Shown: positions 23,439 to 31,449 of the stretch, in pieces
How the letters are laid out: the number at the start of each line of letters is the position of its first letter
How positions within the stretch are numbered: the first letter of the stretch is position 1
DNA from: a candidate division WWE3 bacterium CG22_combo_CG10-13_8_21_14_all_39_12
GTDB lineage: Bacteria > Patescibacteriota > 4484-211 > GCA-002791395
Reading direction: 5' to 3'
Assembly (NCBI GenBank): GCA_002771355.1
Contig: PCSU01000039.1
Span: 1 to 35,379, forward strand
Length of the DNA stretch: 35,379 bases
Program-made: the position numbers and the translations under genes
The notes under the pieces: generated by a model
Database searches by the model: none
What the model saw: the letters and a program-made list of their open reading frames with translations, nothing else
What the model was told of the DNA's origin: nothing

Positions 23439-25505
23439 ATGGATGATTCTACACAACCTATTGAAATAATTCGATCAGAAAAACTAAAAAAAATAGCAGC
23501 AATTCGTGACCTTGGATATAACCCGTACCCAGCAGTTCTTGAATTCAAGATAACCCCGATTAGTACGGCTACCCAAAGCACCGATGGTGAATCAGCACAT
23601 GTTGCAGGTCGACTCACCAGTATTCGTGGTCATGGAGGAATTAAATTTGCAGATATTGCCGATGAAACAGGAACGATTCAACTTGCATTTAAAGATGATA
23701 TCTTATCCCCCACACAACGTGAACTTCTTGGGCTTATGGACCCTGCAGACTTTGTTGAAGTTTCGGGAGAATTATTTACTACAAAAGCTGGAGAACTAAC
23801 AATTAAGGTTACTGCTTTTAATCTTTTATCAAAAGCAATTCGCCCTCTTCCTGATAACCATGAAGGAATTAAAGACAAGGAAGTTAGATACCGCAAACGA
23901 TATCTGGACCTCATGATTAATCCAGAAACACGGCGTATTTTTTCTATTCGCCACAAAATTGTAAAAGGGATTAGGACCTTCCTTGACGAAAAAGGCCTAA
24001 CCGAAGTTGAAACGCCTGTTCTTCAACCACTTTATGGTGGCGCTAATGCAAAACCATTCACCACTCACATTAACGCCCTTGATACTGATGCATACCTTCG
24101 AATTGCTTCTGAGTTATACCTAAAAAGACTTGTTGTTGGAGGAATAGAAGGCGTTTATGATATTGCGAAAGATTTTAGGAATGAAGGTATTGACCAAACC
24201 CACTACCCTGAATTTAGTATGCTTGAAACCTATATCCCCTATATTGATTATCACGGAATGATGGATGTCATGGAAGAAATGATGCGTTACCTTGCTTTTG
24301 ATGTGTTAGACATGAATTCTGTAACTGTTCATGATACTCAAGTTAACCTTAAAGGTGTGTGGAAACGGGTAGTCATGACTGACCTTATTCAACAAAAACT
24401 AAACCTTGATCCCCTGACAAAAACCCAAAAAGAGCTTGAGGTTTTTGCTCGTGAAAACCACCTTGAGTTTGCAAATACGATTACAAAAGGTGAACTTATC
24501 TTTTTAATATTCGACAAACTTTGTGCAGATTCCCTGATTGATCCAACATGGGTTATTGACTACCCACAAGAAATGAGTCCATTGTCAAAACAACATAGAG
24601 AAAAAGAGGGCTTTGTGGAACGCTTCGAACTCTACATTGGGGGAGTAGAGATCATGGATGGCTGGAGTGAAATTAACGATCCTATTGAACAGCGTGCCAG
24701 GTTTGAGGCTGAAGCATACCGAAACCTTGGAGATGGTGAGCAAGCACAACCAATTGATGAAGACTTCTTAGAAGCAATGGAACATGGTCTCCCCCCATTC
24801 GCAGGAATTGGAACCGGAATCGAAAGATTAACAATGTTCTTTACCAATAACTGGTCCATTCAGGAAGTAATATTATTCCCTTTCAAAAAACCATTACCAA
24901 AAGACGAACCTAAAACTCAAATCAATGAAAATATTGATGGTTTACCTTCACGTGACAAAGCACATGAGCTCCTTACCAAACATGTAACAGATGACTACCA
25001 ACGACTACACGCAAAAATGATTGCTGCAGTTCTTGAAAACTATGCTATTAAAAATGGTGAAAATATTGATTTATGGTATCTTACCGGACTACTACATGAC
25101 CTCGATTACACAGAATATCCAGTAGAACACCCTCAAAAAGAATGCGACTGGTTTGTTGAATGGAACTATCCCCAACAACTGATTCATGCGATTGAAGCCC
25201 ACGCACATGAACGAACTAACGTTAAACCTCAGACAACACTCGCAAAAATGTTAGTCGCTACGGATGAAATAGCTGGTGTTATGTACGCATACGCCAAGTT
25301 ACGCCCCGAAGGATTTGTTGGTATGAAACCATCTTCATTTAAGAAAAAATTAAAAGACAAGTCCTTTGCACCAAATATTTCGAGGGAAGATATCGAATAT
25401 GCGCTTTCACATCTTGAAGGTGATGAGTCTGACCACTTTGCACTTATGATCGAGGTCTTTTGTTCAATGCCCGAACTTAAATCTGTTCACGCGGAAAAAA
25501 TATAG
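23439..25505 (+). CDS. lysS: Lysyl-tRNA synthetase (class II) fused to a C-terminal HD-hydrolase domain
   Basis: 688 aa; standard bacterial LysRS is about 490-510. Residues 1-488 are a complete class II LysRS: OB-fold anticodon domain (HVAGRLTSIRGHGGIKFADI), motif 1 region RHKIVKGIRTFLDEKGLTEV, motif 2 AKDFRNEGIDQTHYPEFSML, motif 3 GIGTGIERLTMFFTNNWS with EVILFPF. Residues 489-688 add a domain with HD-superfamily metal-binding residues: H524, LLHDLDY with H553-D554, HAHERT with H588/H590, and DE at 609-610, followed by KKLKDKSFAPNISREDIEYA, as in stand-alone small HD hydrolases. No frameshift or stop separates the parts. The HD domain could act on a nucleotide (phosphohydrolase) linked to lysyl-AMP or alarmone chemistry; this is inference. 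Ends 11 bp from the convergent greA. Confidence 0.93.
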   Translation: MDDSTQPIEIIRSEKLKKIAAIRDLGYNPYPAVLEFKITPISTATQSTDGESAHVAGRLTSIRGHGGIKFADIADETGTIQLAFKDDILSPTQRELLGLMDPADFVEVSGELFTTKAGELTIKVTAFNLLSKAIRPLPDNHEGIKDKEVRYRKRYLDLMINPETRRIFSIRHKIVKGIRTFLDEKGLTEVETPVLQPLYGGANAKPFTTHINALDTDAYLRIASELYLKRLVVGGIEGVYDIAKDFRNEGIDQTHYPEFSMLETYIPYIDYHGMMDVMEEMMRYLAFDVLDMNSVTVHDTQVNLKGVWKRVVMTDLIQQKLNLDPLTKTQKELEVFARENHLEFANTITKGELIFLIFDKLCADSLIDPTWVIDYPQEMSPLSKQHREKEGFVERFELYIGGVEIMDGWSEINDPIEQRARFEAEAYRNLGDGEQAQPIDEDFLEAMEHGLPPFAGIGTGIERLTMFFTNNWSIQEVILFPFKKPLPKDEPKTQINENIDGLPSRDKAHELLTKHVTDDYQRLHAKMIAAVLENYAIKNGENIDLWYLTGLLHDLDYTEYPVEHPQKECDWFVEWNYPQQLIHAIEAHAHERTNVKPQTTLAKMLVATDEIAGVMYAYAKLRPEGFVGMKPSSFKKKLKDKSFAPNISREDIEYALSHLEGDESDHFALMIEVFCSMPELKSVHAEKI

Positions 25506-25516
25506 AATTTCTATTT

Positions 25517-25990
25517 CTATGAATGAATCTTAATTATCTTATATTCAACAGAAGTATGAGGGAGCTTGATTTCAACAATATCTCCTTCTTTAAGACCCAT
25601 CAGACTAGTTCCAACCGGGCTCTCATGACTAACCCTTCCAATTGTTGGATCAGCTTCTATTGACCCAACAATAGTAAGTGTCTGTTCTTTTCCTCGAACA
25701 TCAACAGTAATGGTAGATCCAAGTTCAATATGTGCCTTTCCTGCAATATCTGACTTATCAACCACCTGTACTTTTTCTAAAACTTCAGTAAGTTCCAACA
25801 ATCTTCCTTCAATAAGATTTAGTGCCTCTCTGGCAGCATTATACTCATCGTTATCTTCTAAACTACCCATATCTCTGGCATGTTTTACTCGAACAAGCGC
25901 TTTAGGTTTACTCTCAGCTTGCAATCGTTTTTTTTCATCTAAAAGATTGTTGTAGCCTTCCCTTGTTACGTAATAAGTGTGATCGTCCAT
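25517..25990 (-). CDS. GreA/GreB-family transcription factor paralog with altered tip
   Basis: 157 aa, same length and fold as GreA: N-terminal coiled coil (about 8-75) and C-terminal FKBP-like domain (GSTITVDVRG, ESPVGTSLMGLKEGDIVEI). Gre factors insert the coiled coil into the RNA polymerase secondary channel, where two acidic tip residues (GDLxEN in GreA) stimulate transcript cleavage. Here the tip reads GSLEDN: Asp to Ser at 43 and Glu to Asp at 46. Cleavage may be weakened or the protein may act as an inhibitor-type Gre homolog like Gfh1. It lies 4 bp downstream of a canonical greA and has TATCAT 6 nt before its ATG, so it can also be transcribed alone. Confidence 0.88.
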   Translation of the reverse strand: MDDHTYYVTREGYNNLLDEKKRLQAESKPKALVRVKHARDMGSLEDNDEYNAAREALNLIEGRLLELTEVLEKVQVVDKSDIAGKAHIELGSTITVDVRGKEQTLTIVGSIEADPTIGRVSHESPVGTSLMGLKEGDIVEIKLPHTSVEYKIIKIHS

Positions 25991-25994
25991 ATTT

Positions 25995-26459
25995 TTATGA
26001 TATTGATGTTATCTCATATTCAACAGAACCTTGTGGCATAGTTAATGTAACAGTATCCCCAACAGACCTACCAATTAATGCACTTCCTACTGGAGATTCC
26101 GCCGAAATCTTGCCAATGGAAATATCTGACTCCTGTTCACCAACAACCATGAATTCACGAGTTGCACCATTGTATGTAACCTCAACTGTAGATCCGTGCT
26201 CTACCTTATCAAGTGAGCCAGATTTTTTAGAAATCTTTGCGTGTTTTACAATATGCTGGATTTCCTCAATTCGACCTTGTATTACAGCCTGCTTCTCACG
26301 AGCAGCATGATATGCGGCATTTTCTCGCAAATCTCCCAACGTTCGAGCCTCTTCCATGTATTTAATAATATTCGGACGTTGAACTGTGATTAAGTCATTA
26401 AGCTCTTGTGTAAGACTATCGTATCCACTCTGTGTTAGTAATATTTTTGGGTTACTCAT
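25995..26459 (-). CDS. greA: Transcription elongation factor GreA
   Basis: 154 aa. Coiled-coil N-terminal domain with the canonical tip GDLRENAAYHAAREKQ (D43, E46) and C-terminal FKBP-like domain (VEHGSTVEVTYNG, GKISAESPVGSALIGRSVGD, VEYEITSI). Rescues backtracked RNA polymerase. ATG 26459 is chosen because MSNPKILLTQSGYDSLTQEL aligns with the family start; a 25-codon upstream extension is unlikely. TAAATT stands 8 nt before this ATG. The 210 bp upstream (26460-26669) holds no gene. Confidence 0.94.
   Translation of the reverse strand: MSNPKILLTQSGYDSLTQELNDLITVQRPNIIKYMEEARTLGDLRENAAYHAAREKQAVIQGRIEEIQHIVKHAKISKKSGSLDKVEHGSTVEVTYNGATREFMVVGEQESDISIGKISAESPVGSALIGRSVGDTVTLTMPQGSVEYEITSIS
25997..26002 (-). 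promoter_or_regulatory. Possible -10 box of the second greA paralog
   Basis: TATCAT on the minus strand, 6 nt from the ATG, lying inside the last codons of the upstream greA. It may allow separate expression of the variant Gre factor. Confidence 0.35.
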
Positions 26460-26669
26460 TTGAATAAAATTTACCTGATAATGATACCAGACGTCATCAA
26501 GTGGCACGCAATACATAGCCGTTACGCATGGCACTAGCTGGGAAAATATCTACTCTATCCTTATAAACAATTCCTTCTTACCCTGCTATAACAACCTAAA
26601 ACAGAAACAGTACACAATCAACAAAAAACCATAAAAAAAATTTATGAATTATTCCTAGTTTTAATCTTG

Positions 26670-27674
26670 TTATTTTAACTTTTGGTCAACAACCCAAGCG
26701 TTATATAAAATAAATATAACAGCAACCACAGGAACTGAAAGAAGTGCTCCCATAGGTCCACCAAGTTTTCCACCAATTAAAAGAGCTATTAATACAACGA
26801 GTGGGTCTAATCCAACAGCATGCTTCATAACTCGTGGTACAACTATACTTCCTTCCAACTGTTGAATAAGAATGAAAGCAACAACAACGACCACTACCTG
26901 TACTGGTGAAACCGCGAGAGCAACAAGTATTGCTGGTATAGCAGAAATAATAGGACCAATAATTGGAACAATTTCCAAAATACCTGCAATAATTGCCAGC
27001 GGAAGAGCAAAGGGCAGCCCAATCACTCGTAAAATAAGGTATGTTACCACACCAATAATTGTCATGAGAATTAATTCTCCTCGCAACCATGATCCCAACT
27101 TACTGTCAATCAAAGTAAATAGATTCTTATAATTTTTTTTATCATTTGTAGGAATAACTGCAACTAAAAACTTATGGATACGTTCATTTTCAAGTGAGAA
27201 GTAAAACGTAAAAATTAACATCATTATTACATCAAGAACACCACCAAACACGCTTGCTCCAAACCTAACAGCATCAAGCGGTACCGTTGCCAACTGTTTA
27301 GAAATCGTAGATAACGCATCAAGAATATACGGTTGAAATGGGGTACCTTCAATATTTAGACGAACAATTGATTCCTGTACAAACATTGGTACAGCACTAA
27401 AAAACCGCTGCATTTCACCCAAAAAAGGACCAAAGGTTAACCCCATACCAACTCCGACAATCAAAATAATAACAAGATAAACACTTACAACAGATGCCCA
27501 GCGAGGTAACCCATACTCCTCAAAACGCTTTACTGCCGGCATAATCGCAGCCATTATGATATATGCTATAAATAGCATTATTGCAATATCCATAAGCCAA
27601 TATAAAAGAAAACCAAGAATACTCCAGAACATAATCTGCTTTAAAAGGCGAGCATCAAACGTTAAGGTGGCCAT
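26670..27674 (-). CDS. AI-2E family (PerM/UPF0118) transporter
   Basis: 334-aa polytopic membrane protein with about eight helices. Seen: an N-terminal hydrophobic pair, a soluble loop, and the C-terminal family core GIVTYLILRVIGLPFALPLA-type helices followed by EIVPIIGPIISAIPAILVAL (about 233-252), QQLEGSIVVPRVMKHAVGLD (about 272-291) and GGKLGGPMGALLSVPVVAVI. Family members export autoinducer-2 or act as Na+/H+ antiporters; substrate here unknown. It begins 2 bp after the miaA stop. TATGAT, formed by the last miaA codons, is 8 nt before its ATG. Confidence 0.9.
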   Translation of the reverse strand: MATLTFDARLLKQIMFWSILGFLLYWLMDIAIMLFIAYIIMAAIMPAVKRFEEYGLPRWASVVSVYLVIILIVGVGMGLTFGPFLGEMQRFFSAVPMFVQESIVRLNIEGTPFQPYILDALSTISKQLATVPLDAVRFGASVFGGVLDVIMMLIFTFYFSLENERIHKFLVAVIPTNDKKNYKNLFTLIDSKLGSWLRGELILMTIIGVVTYLILRVIGLPFALPLAIIAGILEIVPIIGPIISAIPAILVALAVSPVQVVVVVVAFILIQQLEGSIVVPRVMKHAVGLDPLVVLIALLIGGKLGGPMGALLSVPVVAVIFILYNAWVVDQKLK

Positions 27675-27676
27675 AT

Positions 27677-28636
27677 CTACTTATCATACCATCTCTTAAC
27701 ACCTTCAACCACAAATTTTTCATACCCAGGCTCTAAAATATTTACCCAGGTTCTTTGTGGTCTTCTCCTTAGCCAATGGACTTGCTGACGAATATATGTA
27801 TGAAGCTCACCAATAATTACTTGCTGCATTTCAAGAGATGTAATCTCTGATGCTATATATTTTTTGGCTGTTCTAAAAAGGAGTCCCTCCAATAACCGAG
27901 TCTGCGGAAATTCACGTATAAGATATTCTGTTTCATCACCCAATACGTTACTTTCAATAAGTTTTTGAATCCACTTGTCACTACGACGATATAATTCAGG
28001 ATACTCAGAAGTTAGAACATACTCATAAATATCAATGTCTGACTCAGACCGAAGAGGTGAGAATGTTAATCCATCTTTAACACTTCCAACCTCACTTGCT
28101 ACCTCTATATACCTTATAAGCCTTTGGGGATTGTTTTGGTCTGATTTGTTAAGAGAATTAAAACAGACTGGATCAACAGATTCTAATACCTTAAGTAGTT
28201 GATCACTAGTTTTTTCTCGCAAACTATTTCGAAGGATTTCATTTGGTCCCACGGTACTGTACGAGGCATGTCCTAACAGTGCATCTACATAAAACCCAGT
28301 TCCACCAACAACAACTGGAACCTTACCACTTTTCCATGCGTCATAAATAATGTCACATGAAGATAATACAAACGTAGTAACGTTATACTCTTGGTCCGGA
28401 GAAACAACATCATACCCATAAATTGTTACGCCATCCTGTAGCCAATACCCGTCATGCTTTACAAATTTTCCTTGAGTAGTATCTGGAGAAATTTTATTCG
28501 TAACATAATCAACACCCTTATATACCTGCCTTGAATCAGCAGAAATGATTATTCCGTTTATATATTGTAAAACTTCTATCCCCAATGAGGTTTTTCCTGT
28601 CCCTGTCGGTCCCGTTATCACAATAATTGGTTTTAC
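27677..28636 (-). CDS. miaA: tRNA dimethylallyltransferase MiaA
   Basis: Transfers a dimethylallyl group to A37 of tRNAs reading U-initial codons; 319 aa. Seen: P-loop VITGPTGTGKTSLGIE (about 5-20), ISADSRQVYKGVDYVTNKI (substrate-binding, DSxQVY), DVVSPDQEYNVTTF, VVVGGTGFYVDALLG, and QNNPQRLIRYIEV. ATG 28636 is preferred because MVKPIIVITGPTG is the usual start; an in-frame ATG at 28672 would add 12 residues and is an alternative. Separated from hup by a strong terminator, so it must have a promoter of its own, not clearly identified. Followed 2 bp later by the AI-2E family gene. Confidence 0.93.
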   Translation of the reverse strand, partial: VKPIIVITGPTGTGKTSLGIEVLQYINGIIISADSRQVYKGVDYVTNKISPDTTQGKFVKHDGYWLQDGVTIYGYDVVSPDQEYNVTTFVLSSCDIIYDAWKSGKVPVVVGGTGFYVDALLGHASYSTVGPNEILRNSLREKTSDQLLKVLESVDPVCFNSLNKSDQNNPQRLIRYIEVASEVGSVKDGLTFSPLRSESDIDIYEYVLTSEYPELYRRSDKWIQKLIESNVLGDETEYLIREFPQTRLLEGLLFRTAKKYIASEITSLEMQQVIIGELHTYIRQQVHWLRRRPQRTWVNILEPGYEKFVVEGVKRWYDK

Positions 28637-28677
28637 CATAATTTGTTTTTGAAATATTGAATTAGCCTCCATATACA

Positions 28678-28715
28678 CTTACAGAAAAACCCCAATTAAG
28701 GGGTTTTTCTGTAAG
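28678..28715 (-). terminator. Strong intrinsic terminator after hup (bidirectional)
   Basis: CTTACAGAAAAACCCC-AATTAA-GGGGTTTTTCTGTAAG: a perfect 16-bp stem with four G:C pairs at the loop end and a run of five T in each 3' arm, working on either strand. On the minus strand it ends the hup transcript 33 bp after the stop. An adjoining smaller palindrome TAAGCAT-AA-ATGCTTA (28712-28727) overlaps it. Confidence 0.88.
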
Positions 28716-28747
28716 CATAAATGCTTAAAACGGTTTCCTCAACGAGA

Positions 28748-29020
28748 TTACTTTACAGCTTCTTTAAGTGCTGAACCTGCTCGGAAAGCAGGAGTAACTT
28801 GTTCAGGGATATGGATAGGTTCACCCGTCTGTGGATTGCGACCCATACGTGCTGCGCGAGTACGTACTAAGAAAGTCCCAAAACCAGTAAGAGTTACTTT
28901 ATTACCTTTTGCCAATTCTTCTGTAACAACACCGAGAAGTGCGTTTAATGCATCTTCTGCAGCGCGTTTAGTAAGATCAGCGCGTTCTGCCAATTCTTCA
29001 ACAATTTGTGATTTGGTCAT
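28748..29020 (-). CDS. hup: HU family DNA-binding protein
   Basis: 90-aa histone-like protein, dimeric nucleoid-associated. Seen: MTKSQIVEELAERADLTKRA at the N-terminus, VTLTGFGTFLVRTRAARMGR (about 42-61) and the DNA-binding arm with GRNPQTGEPIHIPEQVTPAF, whose IxIP motif intercalates DNA. ATG 29020 is chosen because a strong Shine-Dalgarno GGGAGGTGA ends 7 nt before it and MTKSQ is the family start; the in-frame upstream ATG would remove the Shine-Dalgarno. Unlike most genes here it has a long leader (about 138 nt) with its own consensus promoter, and is closed by the strongest terminator in the window, so it is a highly expressed monocistron. Confidence 0.96.
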   Translation of the reverse strand: MTKSQIVEELAERADLTKRAAEDALNALLGVVTEELAKGNKVTLTGFGTFLVRTRAARMGRNPQTGEPIHIPEQVTPAFRAGSALKEAVK

Positions 29021-29158
29021 TTGAGATTCACCTCCCTTCACTAGAGTATTAACTCCTTGTGATGATGTCCTTTAAACAATGATACCTTCACAAGACGTCC
29101 AGTTACCATCTCAAACCTACACTTATCCTTAGATACCCTTTCATGATGCTTCAATCTC
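29021..29158 (-). promoter_or_regulatory. Long 5' leader of hup with hairpin and possible upstream ORFs
   Basis: From the predicted start near 29158 to the ATG. It contains an inverted repeat CTTGTGA (29056-29062) / TCACAAG (29088-29094), a 13-codon ORF (starts about 29143, MKGYLRISVGLRW) and a 22-codon ORF starting MVTGRLVKVSLF that terminates just before the Shine-Dalgarno. These could allow translational control by HU; alternatively the ORFs are chance. Confidence 0.35.
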
Positions 29159-29164
29159 ACCACG

Positions 29165-29193
29165 AGCGTACCATTCCTTTATTTTTCTGTCAA
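29165..29193 (-). promoter_or_regulatory. Promoter of hup
   Basis: Minus strand: TTGACA (29193-29188), exactly 17 bp, TACGCT (29170-29165). The TTGACA overlaps the TGA stop of ymdB (29192-29190), so the promoter starts within the upstream gene. Confidence 0.7.
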
Positions 29194-30002
29194 GCGATTA
29201 CCTTATCACAGCGGGAAAACTCAGTGATCATGCCCTTCTTATCGAAACCAACTTTAATAGAATTAAAAACTTTTGGCCCCTCATACTCCCACACAAATGG
29301 GTCCGTTCTCCCCTCTACAAAGCGATCTACTATAATATCTGTCTTTACACCAAGCACTGAATTTTGAGATCCAACCATCCCTGCATCAGTTACGTAAAAT
29401 GTTCCGTTGGGAAGTACCTGCAAATCTGATGTCGGCACGTGAGTATGTGTTCCAAAGACTCCGTGAGCTCTTCCATCAACATAATTCCCAAACGCCTTTT
29501 TTTCACTGGTAGCTTCTGCATGAAGATCCACCAAAACAATTGACCCTTCTGGAACATCCTTATACAGTTCATCAAATTTGATAAATGGATTTAAGACTGG
29601 CTCTCTCATAAATACTTCTCCTTGAAGATTTATTAGCGTTACCAATACACCGTTATGCGTAGTAAATGTAATAACTCCCGATCCTGGCATTTCACCGTTA
29701 TAGTTTGCTGGCCGCAACAACCCATAGGTTTGATCGATAAGTAATTTTTCATACCCATTCGTACGAAAAACATGGTCACCACTTGTAAAATAATTCACGC
29801 CAGCATTATTCATCTCAAGCAAACTTTTTTCATTAACTCCACGTCCACCTGAAATATTTTCGGCATTCGCAATAACAAGATCAATATTGTTATCAATAAT
29901 CAACTGAGGAAGAATCGTTTCTACAGAACGACGCCCTGGTCTGGCAACAATATCACCAATAAATAAAACGGTTAATTCATTGTGATGGGTTGTGAAATTC
30001 AT
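29190..30002 (-). CDS. ymdB: YmdB-family metallophosphoesterase
   Basis: 270 aa, TIGR00282/YmdB family of metal-dependent phosphodiesterases; B. subtilis YmdB hydrolyses cyclic 2',3'-nucleotides and influences biofilm genes. Seen: LFIGDIVARPGRRSVETILP (about 13-32), IANAENISGGRGVNEKS, SGDHVFR (in place of the usual GNHxWD; His kept, Asn replaced by Asp), LRPANYNGEMPGSG, LVDLHAEATSEKKAFGNYVD and VFGTHTHVPTSD, the last giving the metal-binding histidines. Located 45 bp after rny, as in Firmicutes, where rny-ymdB adjacency is frequent. Its stop overlaps the hup -35. Confidence 0.92.
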   Translation of the reverse strand: MNFTTHHNELTVLFIGDIVARPGRRSVETILPQLIIDNNIDLVIANAENISGGRGVNEKSLLEMNNAGVNYFTSGDHVFRTNGYEKLLIDQTYGLLRPANYNGEMPGSGVITFTTHNGVLVTLINLQGEVFMREPVLNPFIKFDELYKDVPEGSIVLVDLHAEATSEKKAFGNYVDGRAHGVFGTHTHVPTSDLQVLPNGTFYVTDAGMVGSQNSVLGVKTDIIVDRFVEGRTDPFVWEYEGPKVFNSIKVGFDKKGMITEFSRCDKVIA

Positions 30003-30047
30003 AATAATACGAAACTATTACCTTATTACCTACCAGCCCCAAAGCCA

Positions 30048-31442
30048 TTAGTGTGGTTTTGCAACTGCAGATGCAATAAGTTCTCTGACTACGGTAACTT
30101 TAATTGGTGCAGGAAAATTCGTAATCTGGTCATGTATTTTTTTAGAAATATCATGGGCAAGTTTTACCATTTCCGCATCAGTAATAAGTGCTGGATTTAC
30201 AATCACACGAACTTCTTTACCGGCAGATATTGCAAAACTTTTATCAACACCTGAAAACGAATTTGCAATTGTCTCTAACTCTTTTATACGTTTTACATAC
30301 CCTTCATAATCTTCTTTCCTGGCACCTGGACGTGAACCTGAGATTGCATCAGCAAGGTACATAATCACGGCTTCTGCAGTTGGGAATTTATCTTCATGAT
30401 GATGCTCAAATGCTTGAACGATCTCCTCATCAATACCATACCGCCTTGCAATCTCAGCCCCAACAACAGCATGACCTTTATCTGTCTCAGCTGTAACCGC
30501 TTTACCCATGTCATGAAGCAAACATGCCTGACGCACAACCTCAACATCTGCGCCAACCTCAGTTGCAATTGCAACACCGATTTTTATAACTTCAAGTGTG
30601 TGATCAATCATGTTTTGACCGTAAGAGCTTCTAAACTTAAGTCTTCCAAGAAGCATGGTAATCTCTTCAGGCATTCGTGCAACTTTAGCACGGAACAAAA
30701 AGTCTTCTCCTGCTTCTTTAACAATTTGATCAACTTCCCCTTGGGCCTTTTCAAGTTCTTCTGTGATTCGTGTTGGCTGTATTCTGCCATCAGCGACCAA
30801 TCGTTCCATTGCAATACGTGCAATTTCGCGTTTTACAGGATCAAAGCTTGAAACAGTAACCGTAGGTTCACCTGGCTCACCAATGTCTACACTTACACCT
30901 GATGCATCCTCAAACGATTTAATATTTCTCCCATCTTTACCAATAATTCTACCTTTCATTTCTTCTTCAGGAAGATCAATCGTGTTAATGGTATATTCCC
31001 CAACATTTTCAGTACCAACCCTTTGCATTGCAGTTATAAGAATATCCCTGGCCTTTTTATCGGACTCAAGACGAATCTGTTCCTCATTATCACGAATCTT
31101 GATTGCAGCCTCTGAAGCAAGTTCTTTTTCAAGAGCGATAGAAAGCTCTTTTTTTAGATCACTCACAGTTTCAGGTGATACCTTGGAAACCTTATCAATA
31201 AAGTCTTGTCTTGTCTGTGATAATTCTGTTAACGTTGATTCGTAGCGAGAAATAAGGATTGTGAGGGTTTCCTCTTGTTTGGTAGCTGTCTCGAGCTTCT
31301 TATCAGCTTCTTCACGCACTTTTAGTGCTTCATCTTTAGCCTCAAGCACTACTTCGCGCGCTTCAGTTTTAATATCTTTTGCTAACTGGTTATCACTCAC
31401 AAAAGACTGTAGAAGTTCTTCTAATCTTGTCGTATCTGCCAT
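30048..31442 (-). CDS. rny: Ribonuclease Y without N-terminal membrane anchor
   Basis: 464-aa endoribonuclease that initiates mRNA decay. Coiled coil about 5-135 (many Glu/Lys heptads), KH domain with GRIIGKDGRNIKSFEDASGV (about 164-183), HD domain with H281, H310-D311 (LLHDMGKA) and HHHEDKFPT. Canonical RNase Y is about 520 aa and begins with a transmembrane helix; here the N-terminus is MADTTRLEELLQSFVSDNQL, polar and without any hydrophobic segment, and a -10 box (TACAAT) with a TTGGGA -35 at 17 bp stands 9 nt before this ATG. The enzyme is therefore probably cytosolic or recruited by partners. Upstream recX ends 8 bp before; ymdB follows. Confidence 0.93.
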   Translation of the reverse strand: MADTTRLEELLQSFVSDNQLAKDIKTEAREVVLEAKDEALKVREEADKKLETATKQEETLTILISRYESTLTELSQTRQDFIDKVSKVSPETVSDLKKELSIALEKELASEAAIKIRDNEEQIRLESDKKARDILITAMQRVGTENVGEYTINTIDLPEEEMKGRIIGKDGRNIKSFEDASGVSVDIGEPGEPTVTVSSFDPVKREIARIAMERLVADGRIQPTRITEELEKAQGEVDQIVKEAGEDFLFRAKVARMPEEITMLLGRLKFRSSYGQNMIDHTLEVIKIGVAIATEVGADVEVVRQACLLHDMGKAVTAETDKGHAVVGAEIARRYGIDEEIVQAFEHHHEDKFPTAEAVIMYLADAISGSRPGARKEDYEGYVKRIKELETIANSFSGVDKSFAISAGKEVRVIVNPALITDAEMVKLAHDISKKIHDQITNFPAPIKVTVVRELIASAVAKPH

Positions 31443-31449
31443 ATCGGGC

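Noticed and set aside
26701..27090. 129-aa Cys/Tyr/Ser-rich frame on the minus strand
   Set aside because: Same-strand out-of-frame shadow of the AI-2E family gene; composition reflects frame-shifted hydrophobic codons.
30763..31245. 160-aa + strand frame opposite RNase Y
   Set aside because: Antisense shadow of a clearly conserved gene, Ser/Ile-rich with no motif.
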